A stretch of DNA of 64,000 nt from Vavraia culicis subsp. floridensis (GCF_000192795.1 NW_007360620.1:35902-99901), one strand, 5' to 3'. Shown: positions 51,693-61,507, counted from the first letter of the stretch. The notes: generated by a model from the sequence alone, not told the origin. Made by a program: numbers and translations.

Positions 51693-52529
51693 ATGTTAAT
51701 TCTGCACGTTCTTGGCATACTCGCATGCACAACCGGTACGCACTACGAAGTACCAATAGACGTAATATTTGAGGATGCAGCGTTCCAAAAAGCGGTGGGT
51801 GAGCTGCTAAGGAACAGGGACTTGCCGCACGAGTACAACGATTCAATGGAATATTCGGTGGGTGAAAATCTGATTGAGGAGGTGTTGGAGAGCGTTGAGA
51901 ACTACGTGAATGCCCTGCTGTTTGATCTGGAGGTGAGCGTGCTCCTGAGTTTCGTGTACGAAGACACGAACAGAGTATCGCAGCAGGTATGTGCCAATCC
52001 CTACAGAATGCACGGCATTCTAAAGCAACTGCCGGCGTATAAGAACACCATTTATGTGGCGGGGTGTGCGGACCAACCACAGGAGCGTGCACGAACGGAC
52101 TTTCCGGAGGGCCACGTGAAGGGAGCAGAGCTGTCGGTGTATACCAACACACGTGACCGGCCAGGCAACAAAACCATGCTGAGCACGTCGTTCAATTCGT
52201 TTAGCGTGCTGAAAAGGCACAAAATGTCACCGTATGAGTTTAGGAAGGCCGCACAGATGCGTGATATGGCAATTATGAACAGCATACGGTTGCAGCGCGA
52301 GAAGAGAAAGCCTATGCCGTTTAGAAAGCAGTACACCACGAATGCGTCTAGGTGTGTGATCTTGTCCGGTGTGTACCTGGATGAGCACTATGTGTACAAT
52401 TTGAGGAAGGCGGTTATGGAGATAGTGGGGGGCGGAGCTGTCAGAGCAAATGTGGATGCGGATATTCGGAGGGGCATTTGTGAATACGTGAGGAGTTGCT
52501 ACGAGGGAGAGGTGCTTGAAGAAATGTGA
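51693..52529 (+). CDS. Predicted secreted protein, 278 aa
   Basis: The frame is open from 51312 through the 28-bp array, but the first useful ATG is 51693. This gives a signal peptide MLILHVLGILACTTGTHYEV and a TATA-like box at -20. The mature protein is mixed alpha/beta with a basic centre (KRHKMSPYEFRKAAQMRD, REKRKPMPFRKQ) and four or five scattered Cys. It has no transmembrane segment and no known domain. The product is probably exported to the spore surface or the host interface, as inferred from the signal peptide only. Confidence 0.7.
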   Translation: MLILHVLGILACTTGTHYEVPIDVIFEDAAFQKAVGELLRNRDLPHEYNDSMEYSVGENLIEEVLESVENYVNALLFDLEVSVLLSFVYEDTNRVSQQVCANPYRMHGILKQLPAYKNTIYVAGCADQPQERARTDFPEGHVKGAELSVYTNTRDRPGNKTMLSTSFNSFSVLKRHKMSPYEFRKAAQMRDMAIMNSIRLQREKRKPMPFRKQYTTNASRCVILSGVYLDEHYVYNLRKAVMEIVGGGAVRANVDADIRRGICEYVRSCYEGEVLEEM

Positions 52530-52846
52530 ATAGGAGGTGATGATGAGGAGGTGAAGAGGAGATGAGGAGGAGATGATGAGGAGATGATGAGGAGATGATG
52601 AGGAGATGATGAGGAGGTGAAGAGGAGGTGAAGAGGAGGTGAAGAGGAGATGATGAGGAGGTGAAGAGGAGATGAGGTGATGAGGAGGAGGTGAAGTGTG
52701 GAATGAGCAGATGATGAGGTGATGAGCAGGTGAGTGCAAATTAAATTTAATGTAAGAGAACGTAACTGAAACGAACTGTGAAAACATCGCAAAATTAATT
52801 TAATCGCTGCACAAAGAAAGTGAGCGGTAAAAAACAACAAAATTAA
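52530..52846. repeat. GA-rich minisatellite and spacer
   Basis: 52533-52733 is a purine-rich array of GAGGAGATGAT and GAGGTGAAGA units starting four bases after a stop codon. The rest is AT-rich spacer. Confidence 0.75.
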
Positions 52847-53305
52847 CGGTCCTTACTACGAATCAGAACGGTAACAAACGCACCAAGGAAGGATACGGTA
52901 ACACCCATCGTTTTGATCATCTACCACTCACCCAGCAGTGTAAACAAACGTACGTATGGTAAATTCTTGCGTATTCCTACGGCTCGTAATTCCTATCGTT
53001 CTAACTACGCCATTGTTTTTGAGCGTTGCACTGAGCCGTGTGACCGGTGTGTTGGCTGGGTAAGGCTGAACAAACGCAATTCCGTTGAAAGTACAGAACC
53101 GTACGAATTTGCCACCCCCACACGAACAGGCATGAAAGAAAAGCGGAAGACCTTAAAAGATGTAACCAACAGCACTGTAAAGCTGAAGTACCCCAAAGAA
53201 ATTGAAAACGGCTACGTAACGGATGATAGGGAGATTGTTGGCATGGTGGTCAGTGATGAGGAGTGTGGCGTGTTTATGTACGACGAGGTGAGTGATGGCG
53301 CGTAG
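52847..53305 (+). CDS. Open frame without upstream ATG, about 130-150 codons
   Basis: A frame of protein-like composition runs from the stop at 52844 to 53305. It contains two CxxC-type groups (ERCTEPCDRC) and a charged C-terminal half (YPKEIENGYVTDDREIV). The only in-frame ATG is at 53132, deep inside. ACACCC at 52902-52907 could be a start-proximal element. A second frame from ATG 52956 codes a hydrophobic, signal-like peptide and stops at about 53063. A lost or non-AUG start, a small 5' exon, or a frameshift are all possible. Unknown function. Confidence 0.4.
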   Translation, partial: RSLLRIRTVTNAPRKDTVTPIVLIIYHSPSSVNKRTYGKFLRIPTARNSYRSNYAIVFERCTEPCDRCVGWVRLNKRNSVESTEPYEFATPTRTGMKEKRKTLKDVTNSTVKLKYPKEIENGYVTDDREIVGMVVSDEECGVFMYDEVSDGA

Positions 53306-53889
53306 TTGTGTATTAGGCTGGGGTGTTCTCATCACTTCGGGCCGTGTGTCAGAAACGAGCACGAGCGTATTAAAGGTGTTGAATTTGTATTTTAGAATTT
53401 AAATGTGAATGTTTAGCTATTGCTTGCCGTGTTGGCGGCATATTCATGATTAGGTGCATTTTATTGGTTCGTATTTAAGGTGCTGTTCCTTGCCAAGTAA
53501 CACATTTGTTAAAGATGCGTTTTTATGCATTTTACCCGGCATTGCACAGCGAAGTTGTGCTTTATTCTGCGAACCACCTAACCCTAAAAAGACAATGCGT
53601 AAGCTGATTGGCCAGTTCATAAAAATAATAATTTTTGTACAAAGCCGTTTGCTCTCTTTGGTTTGAGTGATAAGACAGCATCCCTTGCAAAGCGGAGCAT
53701 AAAAATATTTTCATCACTTCCCCTTCTCATCCTCACACCCCCTTCACACCCTTTTCACACCCTTTTCACACCCTTTTCACACCCTTTTCACACCCTTTTC
53801 ACCCTCTTCTCACCCCCTTCTCGTCCTCACACCCCCTTCTTACACCCTTCACACCCCCTTCACTTCCCCTTATACACACTCAAATCGCT
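53306..53889. other. Intergenic region with CACACCCTTTT array
   Basis: Left half empty. The right half (53720-53875) is a pyrimidine/CA-rich array leading into the PTH2 gene. Confidence 0.55.
53740..53806 (+). repeat. 11-bp tandem repeat
   Basis: CACACCCTTTT repeated about five to six times, then degenerate CACCCCCTTCT units to about 53875. Confidence 0.9.
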
Positions 53890-53895
53890 ACCCCT

Positions 53896-54357
53896 ATGTC
53901 ACAAATCGATCATTCAATGTACAAACCGCTATTTCTAATTCTGCTGACCCTAAACATCTCCTTCCTGCTCTACAAGCTCATTCGTGCCATCATGCGCAGT
54001 ACAAGGCGTAGATCGCCACCAAGCGATCTTGTGCTCGTTATAATAGTGAACAAGGACCTGAAAATGTCTAAGGGAAAGGTGATTGCACAGGTGGGCCATA
54101 TGGTATCAAAGGTTGTTAGAAAGGCTGTGAATGTGGATGAGTGGGTGGACAATGGAGAGGCTAAGATTGTGCTGAAGGCTGGTTATGAGGAGATGAGGAG
54201 CATTGGACGGGGTGCGAAGAGTGCAGGAGTGCCTGTTAACAGCATTTATGACGCGGGGCGAACGCAGGTACCTGCTGGCAGTAACACCTTGATTGGTTTG
54301 GGGCCGTGGAGCAAAGCGGAAGTATCGGTTTATACAAAAGATTTGAAAATGTATTAG
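53896..54357 (+). CDS. Peptidyl-tRNA hydrolase 2 (PTH2), membrane anchored
   Basis: Releases peptidyl groups from stalled peptidyl-tRNA. Residues 43-153 form the PTH2 domain: LVLVIIVNKDLKMSKGKVIAQVGH (catalytic Lys and the MSKGK.AAQ.GH signature), KIVLKAGYEEM, then VPVNSIYDAGRTQVPAGSNT and LIGLGPW. All of these are family hallmarks. Residues 11-33 (LFLILLTLNISFLLYKLIRAIM) are a transmembrane anchor, as in the mitochondrial-outer-membrane PTRH2 of animals, followed by RSTRRR. ACCCC at 53890-53894 lies directly before the ATG and supports the start that includes the anchor. Location on the mitosome or ER is inference. Confidence 0.93.
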   Translation: MSQIDHSMYKPLFLILLTLNISFLLYKLIRAIMRSTRRRSPPSDLVLVIIVNKDLKMSKGKVIAQVGHMVSKVVRKAVNVDEWVDNGEAKIVLKAGYEEMRSIGRGAKSAGVPVNSIYDAGRTQVPAGSNTLIGLGPWSKAEVSVYTKDLKMY

Positions 54358-54625
54358 AACGGTTGTGGGCAGGGATAGGAGCTGCGTGCATAGTGGGCAG
54401 AGCTGGTGAAGTGCTACAAAATGCTGGCCGTGCTATCCGTTCATAGAACGGACCTAAAAATATTAAAAACGTTCTAAAAAGATAAATTAATCGAAAATAA
54501 GGAAAAGCGCATTACCGAACAATTCAAATGTTTGAAGGGCGCACCTCACACGTAGCGGTACCAATTTTAGTTGAAATTGCTCATTTATGACCGGGTAGTA
54601 AAATAACGCTCATCCCAAATTAAAA

Positions 54626-54997
54626 TCAGCTTAAAACGTCCCAAAACTTACGACAGTAGCGCAGCATTGCTTGTCCCAATCTGCGCGCAAGAGCAGATAC
54701 AAAGCCGATGATCGCTGACCCAGCAGCTTTGATCATGGATGCGGGACCGGTACCTGCTAGCTGCTTTTCTTGCGGTTCGCTCATGTCCTTAGTGTGTTCG
54801 TGCTCACACCCGTTCCTCTCCACTTCAGCACCTTCACATTCCAGCGACATTTCCTCATCGTTGTCCGAGCTGTCGAATCCTTTGCTCGTTTCATCAGGCC
54901 GTTTAAAACTATCGCTCGTGCTTATGCATGTGCCTGCCGTGCATGCAAACAGGCCGAAAAGCACAAGTCCTAGGACTGCAGCAGTTCTTGACAGCAT
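54626..54997 (-). CDS. Predicted secreted acidic protein, 123 aa
   Basis: Signal peptide MLSRTAAVLGLVLFGLFACTAG. The middle is acidic and Ser-rich with two Cys (SLECEG, ERNGCEHEH). The C-terminal 40 residues form an Ala/Gly-rich amphipathic helix (MIKAAGSAIIGFVSALARRL) ending basic (RYCRKFWDVLS). This resembles a membrane-active or membrane-associating helix, but no family is recognised. No clear TATA box at the usual distance. Confidence 0.55.
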   Translation of the reverse strand: MLSRTAAVLGLVLFGLFACTAGTCISTSDSFKRPDETSKGFDSSDNDEEMSLECEGAEVERNGCEHEHTKDMSEPQEKQLAGTGPASMIKAAGSAIIGFVSALARRLGQAMLRYCRKFWDVLS

Positions 54998-55921
54998 GGA
55001 CGGTTTATGCCCTCAGATTGAAATGGTTTATTTGTTTGACAGCCTGTCGTGCGATAGGACTGTCCGCAGAAACTGCAACAACCAAAAATAAGTAAACATT
55101 TCACCTCCTGCACTCATCTGTACGTCACGTAGTGCATTGCGCTAAGCTTAGCGGTACGGTTTCGCTTTGTTCGGCCACAGTGCACTGTAATTACCTTTTA
55201 ATCGCCTCAAAGTGCCTGCTCGGTTCGGCACGTAGTAAATGCTGTTCTGCACTTCGATCGTTGCTCGTTTTATGCCGGTGCTTAGCCGCCGTGTCGAAAC
55301 CTTTCATTCAGAAAATCATCACGAAATCACAAGCAACGGGACAGGCAGCGCTTAACCGCCACACCACGAACATAATTTGCAGGTGGTGCGCACTTCAAGC
55401 AGCAACTAAGTCTGCTGACCGGTCAATGAACGGTACACCCCGTTGTTGCACCAGATGTTTGTGTACTCAGCTTGAATGGCACAGCGCATCAATTCGGTTA
55501 TCATCCCGGCGTTCAAACGTAGCCAGAAACGGTCACAGAACAGAGCGGTGCTCGGCATGGTAAATGCGGAGAGCACGTCCTTCTCTTTCTAATCGCTGAT
55601 AATGTCAAAATATCAATTTATTGATTAAGCACGTTCCTGCGTTTATTTCAGGCCGGGTACGCTGCGCATATCCGTGCCAGGTGTTTGAGCGTGATGCATG
55701 ATCAGCAGCGATGTACCAGCACTTTAATCCTATGCAGCGTACACGTGCCGTAATTAAATGATGGCACGTTCTATGGGGTGATTGCCATATCATGGTAATA
55801 ATTTTCATTCTCTCTCCTCATTCTCTCCTCATTCTCTCTCCTCATTCTCTCTCCTCATTCCTCTCCTCATTCCTCTCCTCATTCTCTCTCCTCATTCTTT
55901 ATATCACCCCTCCCAGCACCA
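54998..55921. other. Intergenic region with pyrimidine repeat
   Basis: No gene seen. 55803-55895 is a CTCATTCTCTCT repeat just upstream of DPH1. Confidence 0.5.
55803..55895 (+). repeat. Pyrimidine-rich repeat upstream of DPH1
   Basis: About eight copies of CTCATTCTCTCT/CTCATTCCTCT units, ending about 30 bp before the ATG. Confidence 0.85.
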
Positions 55922-55927
55922 ACCCCA

Positions 55928-57373
55928 ATGGTAAAACTATCAAAACCAATTACCCACTTTCCCAACCTCGCCCATCCCCTCTCTCTGCTACCTCCCAACT
56001 ACAACTTCGAACTCAAAAAAGTGCTATCAACCATAGCACGCCACAACGTGCAAAAGGTGGGCCTGCAATTGCCGGATGGTCTGTTAAAGTACAGCACCAT
56101 TCTGTCGGATGCAATTGAGGGTAACACCACAGCACGTGTGGTAACACTTGCTGATGTTGTTTATGGAGCGTGCTGCGTTGATACGGATGCGGATGTTGAG
56201 CTGATTGTGCATTATGGACATTCCTGTATTGTGGGATGTGGGGTGAAGGTGCTTTATGTTTTTGTGGACGTGTTTTTTGAGAGCGAACATTTGGAAGGAA
56301 TGGTGGGACGGATGATTGAGGAGATGGGTGAAGAGGGCGGTAATGAGAAGGGTGAAGAGAAGGGTGAGGTGAAGGGTGAGGTGAAGGGTGAAGAGAAGGG
56401 TGAAGAGAAGGGTGAGGTGAAGGGTGAGGTGAAGGGTGAGGAGAAGGGTGAAGAGAAGGGTGAGGTGAAGGGTGAGGTGAAGGGTGAGGTGAAGGGTGAG
56501 GTGAAGGGTGAGGTGAAGGGTGAGGAGAAGGGTGAAGAGAAGGGTGAGGAGAGGGGTGAAGAGAGGGGTGAAGAGAGGGGTGAAGAGAGGGGTGAAGAGA
56601 GGGGTGAAGAGAGGGGTGAAGAGAGGGGTGAAGAGAATGGCAAGAAAATGATGAGCGAGGTGAATGGCAGATATGGGAACAAAGAGAAGGGTGGTAATAG
56701 CAATTCAACCACCTCTACCATCTTAAGCACTCCAACCACGTGTAACAAATCAATCACAGTGCTAGGAACAGTGCAATACCGCCACATCGTATACAAACTC
56801 AACAAAATGTTCAACCTGCCCACCTACCAGGTAAAGCCCCTAAGCACCGGGGAAGTGCTCGGCTGCACAAGTCCAAAGGTGCACACCCCCAACGTGGTGT
56901 TCATAAGCGATGGCCGTTTTCACCTCGAATCGCTGATGATCGCAAATCCAACCGTGCGATTCTTCCGGTACTGCCCGTTCAACAAGCGCATGTACCGCGA
57001 GCACTACGATCATGCACGTATGCACCGCGTACGTGCACAGCAGCGCTGTGCATTCATGCGCTCAAGAACAGTGGGCATAATTAACGGCACACTCGGTGCG
57101 CAGGGCAACAGCCGTATCGTGGACAACGTGCACGACGCGCTTGTACGTATGGGAAAGGAGGTGTACGTGTTTAATATGGAGGAGGTGAAGGAGAGCAATT
57201 TAAGGTTTCCGTTCGTTGAAGGGTACGTGCAGGTGTGCTGTCCACGGCTTAGCATCGATTGGGGGCATCTTTACGGCACGTTCATGCTGTGTGCGTATGA
57301 AGTGTTTAACGAGAGGATAAAGGAGATGGACTTCTACAGCAAGGAGGAGATAAGGCCGTGGAACAATCACTGA
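55928..57373 (+). CDS. DPH1: Diphthamide synthase subunit DPH1
   Basis: First step of diphthamide formation on eEF2: transfer of the 3-amino-3-carboxypropyl group from SAM to His, using a 4Fe-4S cluster with DPH2. Conserved segments are [28 protein letters not shown] (Cys82/83), HYGHSC (Cys100), LYVFVDV, the central [17 protein letters not shown], and [13 protein letters not shown] (Cys437/438). YGACCVD and the ending fit DPH1 rather than DPH2. The family core is split by a low-complexity insert at about residues 130-250 made of GEVKGE, GEEKGE and GEERGE units, ending [17 protein letters not shown]. The equivalent cluster cysteines are present, so the enzyme may be active. ACCCC at 55922-55926 supports the start. 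Confidence 0.92.
   Translation: MVKLSKPITHFPNLAHPLSLLPPNYNFELKKVLSTIARHNVQKVGLQLPDGLLKYSTILSDAIEGNTTARVVTLADVVYGACCVDTDADVELIVHYGHSCIVGCGVKVLYVFVDVFFESEHLEGMVGRMIEEMGEEGGNEKGEEKGEVKGEVKGEEKGEEKGEVKGEVKGEEKGEEKGEVKGEVKGEVKGEVKGEVKGEEKGEEKGEERGEERGEERGEERGEERGEERGEERGEENGKKMMSEVNGRYGNKEKGGNSNSTTSTILSTPTTCNKSITVLGTVQYRHIVYKLNKMFNLPTYQVKPLSTGEVLGCTSPKVHTPNVVFISDGRFHLESLMIANPTVRFFRYCPFNKRMYREHYDHARMHRVRAQQRCAFMRSRTVGIINGTLGAQGNSRIVDNVHDALVRMGKEVYVFNMEEVKESNLRFPFVEGYVQVCCPRLSIDWGHLYGTFMLCAYEVFNERIKEMDFYSKEEIRPWNNH
56318..56692 (+). repeat. Variable minisatellite inside DPH1
   Basis: GGTGAGGTGAAG and GGTGAAGAGAGG 12-bp units, about 25 copies, all in frame. The last 60 bases match the 16870-17040 array. 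Confidence 0.9.
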
Positions 57374-57749
57374 TCAAGGATGAAGTGCAGGGTGCGATAA
57401 TTTGGGCTGGTAGCGGAGTAAATGATCGTACTGGTCACCAACCTACAGCAATGCTGTGGTGCAAGCCTTCTCAACTCTTACCCCACCACTTCAAGCATCT
57501 GCCGAACAACTGCTCATTCATACGCCACATCCCCATCGCTCTATGCGCAATAAAATTATTTTTACATCTTCAGCCCACGCGTGAGTACAAAGAATGGAAC
57601 GTAAGAAAATGAGCACAAAATACGCAATAAATGGTAAAAAAAACATTCATTTGGTAATGAGTGCGATTACCTGAATGGTTGTGTAATATGAACCTAACAA
57701 AAATGTTCTGACAGGTTCAACTTTTCAAAGGTACTTTTACTTAAATCTC
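57374..57749. other. Intergenic spacer
   Basis: Between convergent DPH1 and the Cys-rich protein gene. AATAAATGG at about 57625. No gene seen. Confidence 0.5.
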
Positions 57750-58532
57750 CTATTCCTTCTTCTTAATTTCCTCCTTTTTGTTCTTATCACAGCAGCTCTT
57801 GCACTCTTCATCCTTGCATTCCTTGTTCTTACGCTCCTTCTCGTCCTTGCACACCTCGTCCTTGCACACTTTTCCCTTTGCATCGCATACTTTTCCCTTC
57901 TCATCCTTGCACACCTCGTCCTTGCATACTTTTCCCTTCTCATCGCATACTTTTCCCTTCTCGTCCTTGCACACTTTTCCCTTCTCGTCCTTGCACACTT
58001 CACCAGCACATACCTTTCCCTTCTCGTCCTTGCACACTTCACCAGCACATACCTTTCCTTTCTTCTCATCTTTAGTCACACTCTCTTCACCTTTCTTCAT
58101 ACCACTCACCTTACTACCCTTCTCTCCACTCCTCATCTCATCATCCTTCTTTCCCTGTCCACACGTGCCACAAATCGCTTCCTTATCCTTCTTATCCGCA
58201 CATAACTCAATAATGCGAACATTCTTCAACTGATTAGCAATATCACTTCCTCTCTTGAAAACAAGCGAGAACCCGCCATCCTTAGCCACGCACACCGGTT
58301 CCTTAATCTTGAACGGTAACGTACCCTCAATGCATCCCGAAACAGCACACGCATACCAACCGCCATCCTTTTCATTTTCATATCCTCTGGCGTATTTTAT
58401 GCGGTAAGAATTATCCGTGTATTGCAGCATTACGTCCTTCATGGTGACATGCTCAGGGAGTGTTATGTCGATGGTGAGTTTGTCTTTTTCAACTTTTTCT
58501 TTCTTGTGAGCGCTTGATGGTTTTATATGCAT
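57750..58532 (-). CDS. Small-heat-shock-like protein with Cys-rich repeat tail
   Basis: 260 aa from the first ATG at 58532 (ACCC immediately upstream on the minus strand). Residues 15-105 look like an alpha-crystallin/CS-type beta sandwich: DKLTIDITLPEHVTMKDVML, then DNSYRIKYARGY, GGWYACAVSG, GTLPFKIKEP and VAKDGGFSLVFKR. This is the order of sHsp strands, with the A.kdGvL-type ending. Residues 110-260 are a Lys/Glu/Asp-rich tail with about 20 Cys in repeats such as GKVCKDE and AGEVCKDE, recalling metallothioneins. Possible roles are a chaperone with a metal- or redox-sensing tail. This is inference, and either half could be misassigned. Confidence 0.65.
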   Translation of the reverse strand: MHIKPSSAHKKEKVEKDKLTIDITLPEHVTMKDVMLQYTDNSYRIKYARGYENEKDGGWYACAVSGCIEGTLPFKIKEPVCVAKDGGFSLVFKRGSDIANQLKNVRIIELCADKKDKEAICGTCGQGKKDDEMRSGEKGSKVSGMKKGEESVTKDEKKGKVCAGEVCKDEKGKVCAGEVCKDEKGKVCKDEKGKVCDEKGKVCKDEVCKDEKGKVCDAKGKVCKDEVCKDEKERKNKECKDEECKSCCDKNKKEEIKKKE

Positions 58533-60243
58533 GGGTTGCACTCGTTCTTTTTCTATTTATAGGGAAGTAAAGGAGAAAGGTTTGATGTGTCATTGGTGAG
58601 ATGATAAAAAGGTACTGATAGTGAAAAGGGAGTGATGTTAGCATCACTTGTTGTAGAACAATGCAATAAATGGTATTATGTTTGTTATGGCAGATCATAT
58701 CATTATATACTGCCATTTTCATTATAATGGTAATATTCCCATTTAAGTAATACTATTCCAATTATAGTATTGTTCCTACTACAGCGGTACGATATAACCA
58801 TTCCATACCAATCAAAAGCAGTTCCTGCCACAATTAATCATTTCAATCTATAAATAGAACATTATTTCTTTTTGAACTTCTAACCATAACCGAATGTATT
58901 ACAGCTATTGCAAGAAGATGATGGTATAACACGTACTATTCATTACAAGTACGAGCAATGAACTGCTCTTCCTCGTTAATCTATTGTGATACGGTGTGGT
59001 ATTTCTAATTACTTGGACAGGTAAGTAAAGTATTGGCAATGATTAGGAGTACCTAATCATTACAGCAACACGCCATCTACACCAAAACATGTTTAAAGGG
59101 ACTGAAAAACACCAATAAAATCATCAATACTAAGATATGCACTAATAAAGGTATTACCCTCTATTTGAGATCATTCCCTGCACCAATACATTGTTGATGC
59201 TCTTTTATATCACCGTGACTGCTCCTTTTTAACGTAGTACCGTTTTTACATACGGTGACAATTATCGTGTGATTGGAGATAAGTAAATACACAAAGTGGT
59301 AACAAATCTACCCTACCATATCAACAACATAAATTGTATTAAGTAGCATGAATGTGCTCTACTCATACAAATGAGTAGAATACACCGATAGGTACATTCA
59401 TATAGATCATGATGAGTGTACGTAAAGCCTTACTAACTTTCTGTTACTCACAATCAGACATCACGTGATTTGTAATACCGGTAAGGGTGCACTGCTGTTA
59501 TGATACGTACTCTTAGTGTGAGCTAATTATGAGTGATAGATTTTCCTGTAAATCATTTCGATATTTTATCTTGATAAATGGTTCTATGCTGTTATTTGTT
59601 ATGTAGAGCGTGTACTGTTGCGAAAGAAACGAATCTTTCCAAACAAATACCAAATTGAACAACATTCTATTCTAACAATTGTTGTATGGACTGTCTTCTT
59701 TGAAGTACTGTTACTCAACTTTAACGATTATTGTTCAAACACTGGTTCATTGTACGTATTGATAATGTGGCACCAGCATTGTTTAGAGAGACTGTGGTGT
59801 ACAAGGATGTATGATTTGATGTGTTGCTGTTTTACCATTGTATATATTTTTGATGGCATTGTCGTAATGTGATAATTATTGCTGTTCTGTTATAGCATAT
59901 GTCTTTGATAACATCATCTTTGCGTATTACTTAATGATAAAATACAGCATAGTAGTACGTGTTGATGCGTTATTATTGTGTGTACCGCTATGATCAATGT
60001 ATTGCTTTATGATAATTCTATTAATACGTGTTAACAATGTTTGCATTAAGCGGAGTAATACGTGCCTGTAAATGCCGTATACTTCCTTGAAATCGTATTT
60101 TGAAACCGTTCAATAACAGTTTATAGTACCGCTATTAAAATGCACTGCTTGCAACACTTAATTCACGTTGCACCAGCATCACGTCAGCAATAACACCCCC
60201 ATTCAAAATACGTACCTTTTGCTCCACCAACACTTTATCATAA
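58533..60243. other. Gene-poor AT-rich region
   Basis: 1.7 kb with no credible gene on either strand. An 84-codon plus frame at 59618-59872 has no supporting signal. No RNA gene recognised. Confidence 0.5.
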
Positions 60244-60257
60244 AAATTTTTGTACCC
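60244..60257 (+). promoter_or_regulatory. AAATTTTTGTACCC element before eS1
   Basis: Same string type as before SAR1, nine bases before ATG 60267. Confidence 0.6.
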
Positions 60258-60266
60258 TAAAAATAA

Positions 60267-60947
60267 ATGGCAATAAAAGCAGACAATAAGAAGCTGCACA
60301 AAGCATCAAAAAAGCAATCTAAGAAGAAAGAGAAGGACTCATTCACCAAAAAAGAGACATATAACCTGACTGTGCCATCGTCTATGTTCATGACAACAAA
60401 CGTGGGTACAACCATACTAACGAAGCAGAGTACGGCGGCAATAACGGAACGAAAGCTGCGTGGTCGTGTGTTTGAGGTGAATCAGGGTGAATTGCAGGGT
60501 GATGGCACGTTCCGCAAGTACAAGTTCGTATGTACTAAGCTGGTGGGCAGGGACCTGAAGGGCGTGTTCAACGGCATGGAACTTACCACCGATAAGCAGA
60601 AAGGGATAGTACGAAAGTGGCACACGCTGATTGAAGCTGTTTCGGACGTAACAACAAGCGATGATGTCAAGCTGCGTATATTTACCGTTGCGGTCACGAA
60701 AAAGTCTGCAGCATTGACTAAAAAGCACTGCTATGCGAAAAGCAGTCAGGTCAAGGAAATACGCAAGGCAATGTTTGATGTCGTAAAGGAAGAGATGGAT
60801 GGGCAGAGCGTGGTTGAGATTGTCAAGAAGATCGCAAGTGATAAAATTGATAAAAGGATAGAGGAGATGGGCAGTTTGATCTATCCGCTGCAAAACTGCT
60901 TTGTTAGCAAGGTTAAGGTGCTGAAGAGGCCCAAGGAAGAGGAATAA
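60267..60947 (+). CDS. RPS3A: 40S ribosomal protein eS1 (S3Ae)
   Basis: Small-subunit ribosomal protein at the platform near the mRNA exit. The family is shown by LRGRVFEVNQGELQGD, KYKFVCTKLVGRDLKGVFNG, RKWHTLIEAVSDVTTSDD, LRIFTVAVTKK, CYAKSSQVKEIRKAM and the ending IYPLQNCFVSKVKVLKRPK. These are all diagnostic of eS1. 226 aa against about 255 in other eukaryotes; the shortening lies mainly in the C-terminal tail and N-terminal region. Basic N-terminus KKLHKASKKQSKKKEK. Start follows AAATTTTTGTACCC. Confidence 0.95.
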   Translation: MAIKADNKKLHKASKKQSKKKEKDSFTKKETYNLTVPSSMFMTTNVGTTILTKQSTAAITERKLRGRVFEVNQGELQGDGTFRKYKFVCTKLVGRDLKGVFNGMELTTDKQKGIVRKWHTLIEAVSDVTTSDDVKLRIFTVAVTKKSAALTKKHCYAKSSQVKEIRKAMFDVVKEEMDGQSVVEIVKKIASDKIDKRIEEMGSLIYPLQNCFVSKVKVLKRPKEEE

Positions 60948-61507
60948 AGGATCGTTAGTTATAAATGCGCAGTGCTTGTCTTTTTATACTTTTTTTGAAA
61001 AGCGTTCTAGACCGCATTAATATTTTATTTATTTAAACAAGCTTATTACGCATAAACAGTAACATTATAGTAGCACTGTTGCTGTGTATTACCGATTTAA
61101 TAGTAATGTTTGAGGTCGTACCGCTAATTTAATTACGTTTATTATGAGCGTACTGATCAGGTGTTATCTCTCCACTGATCAAATATGCATAAATTACGCA
61201 TACCCATTCTGATGATTACGTTCTACAGCACGGTATAAGAACGGCATGTGAAGTACGCATCAAATGGTGGATAATACCGGAATGTAGGTTGAACAAAACG
61301 TACCAATTTAAGTATAGTACGGTGTGTAGAACAAGATATAAAATACGTATCGATTTACGTTCTGTACCGTGCAATGCACCATGACAGCGTGTAGAAGGCT
61401 AACACAATAGTGGTAACCCTGAAAATGAACAGAAAAACATACGAAACCATAAAAAACAAATATTTTAAATGCATAACCGAATAAGAATATTTATGCACTA
61501 ACACCGA
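60948..61507. other. Intergenic region, nothing seen
   Basis: AT-rich, between the plus-strand eS1 gene and the minus-strand reductase-like gene. Confidence 0.5.

Noticed and set aside
52227..52840. Ser/His/Pro-rich minus frames over the GA-rich array
   Set aside because: Pure repeat translation on the strand opposite a real gene.
56013..56823. HPSLHPS and SSPLSSP repeat proteins on the minus strand of DPH1
   Set aside because: Antisense translation of the DPH1 minisatellite.
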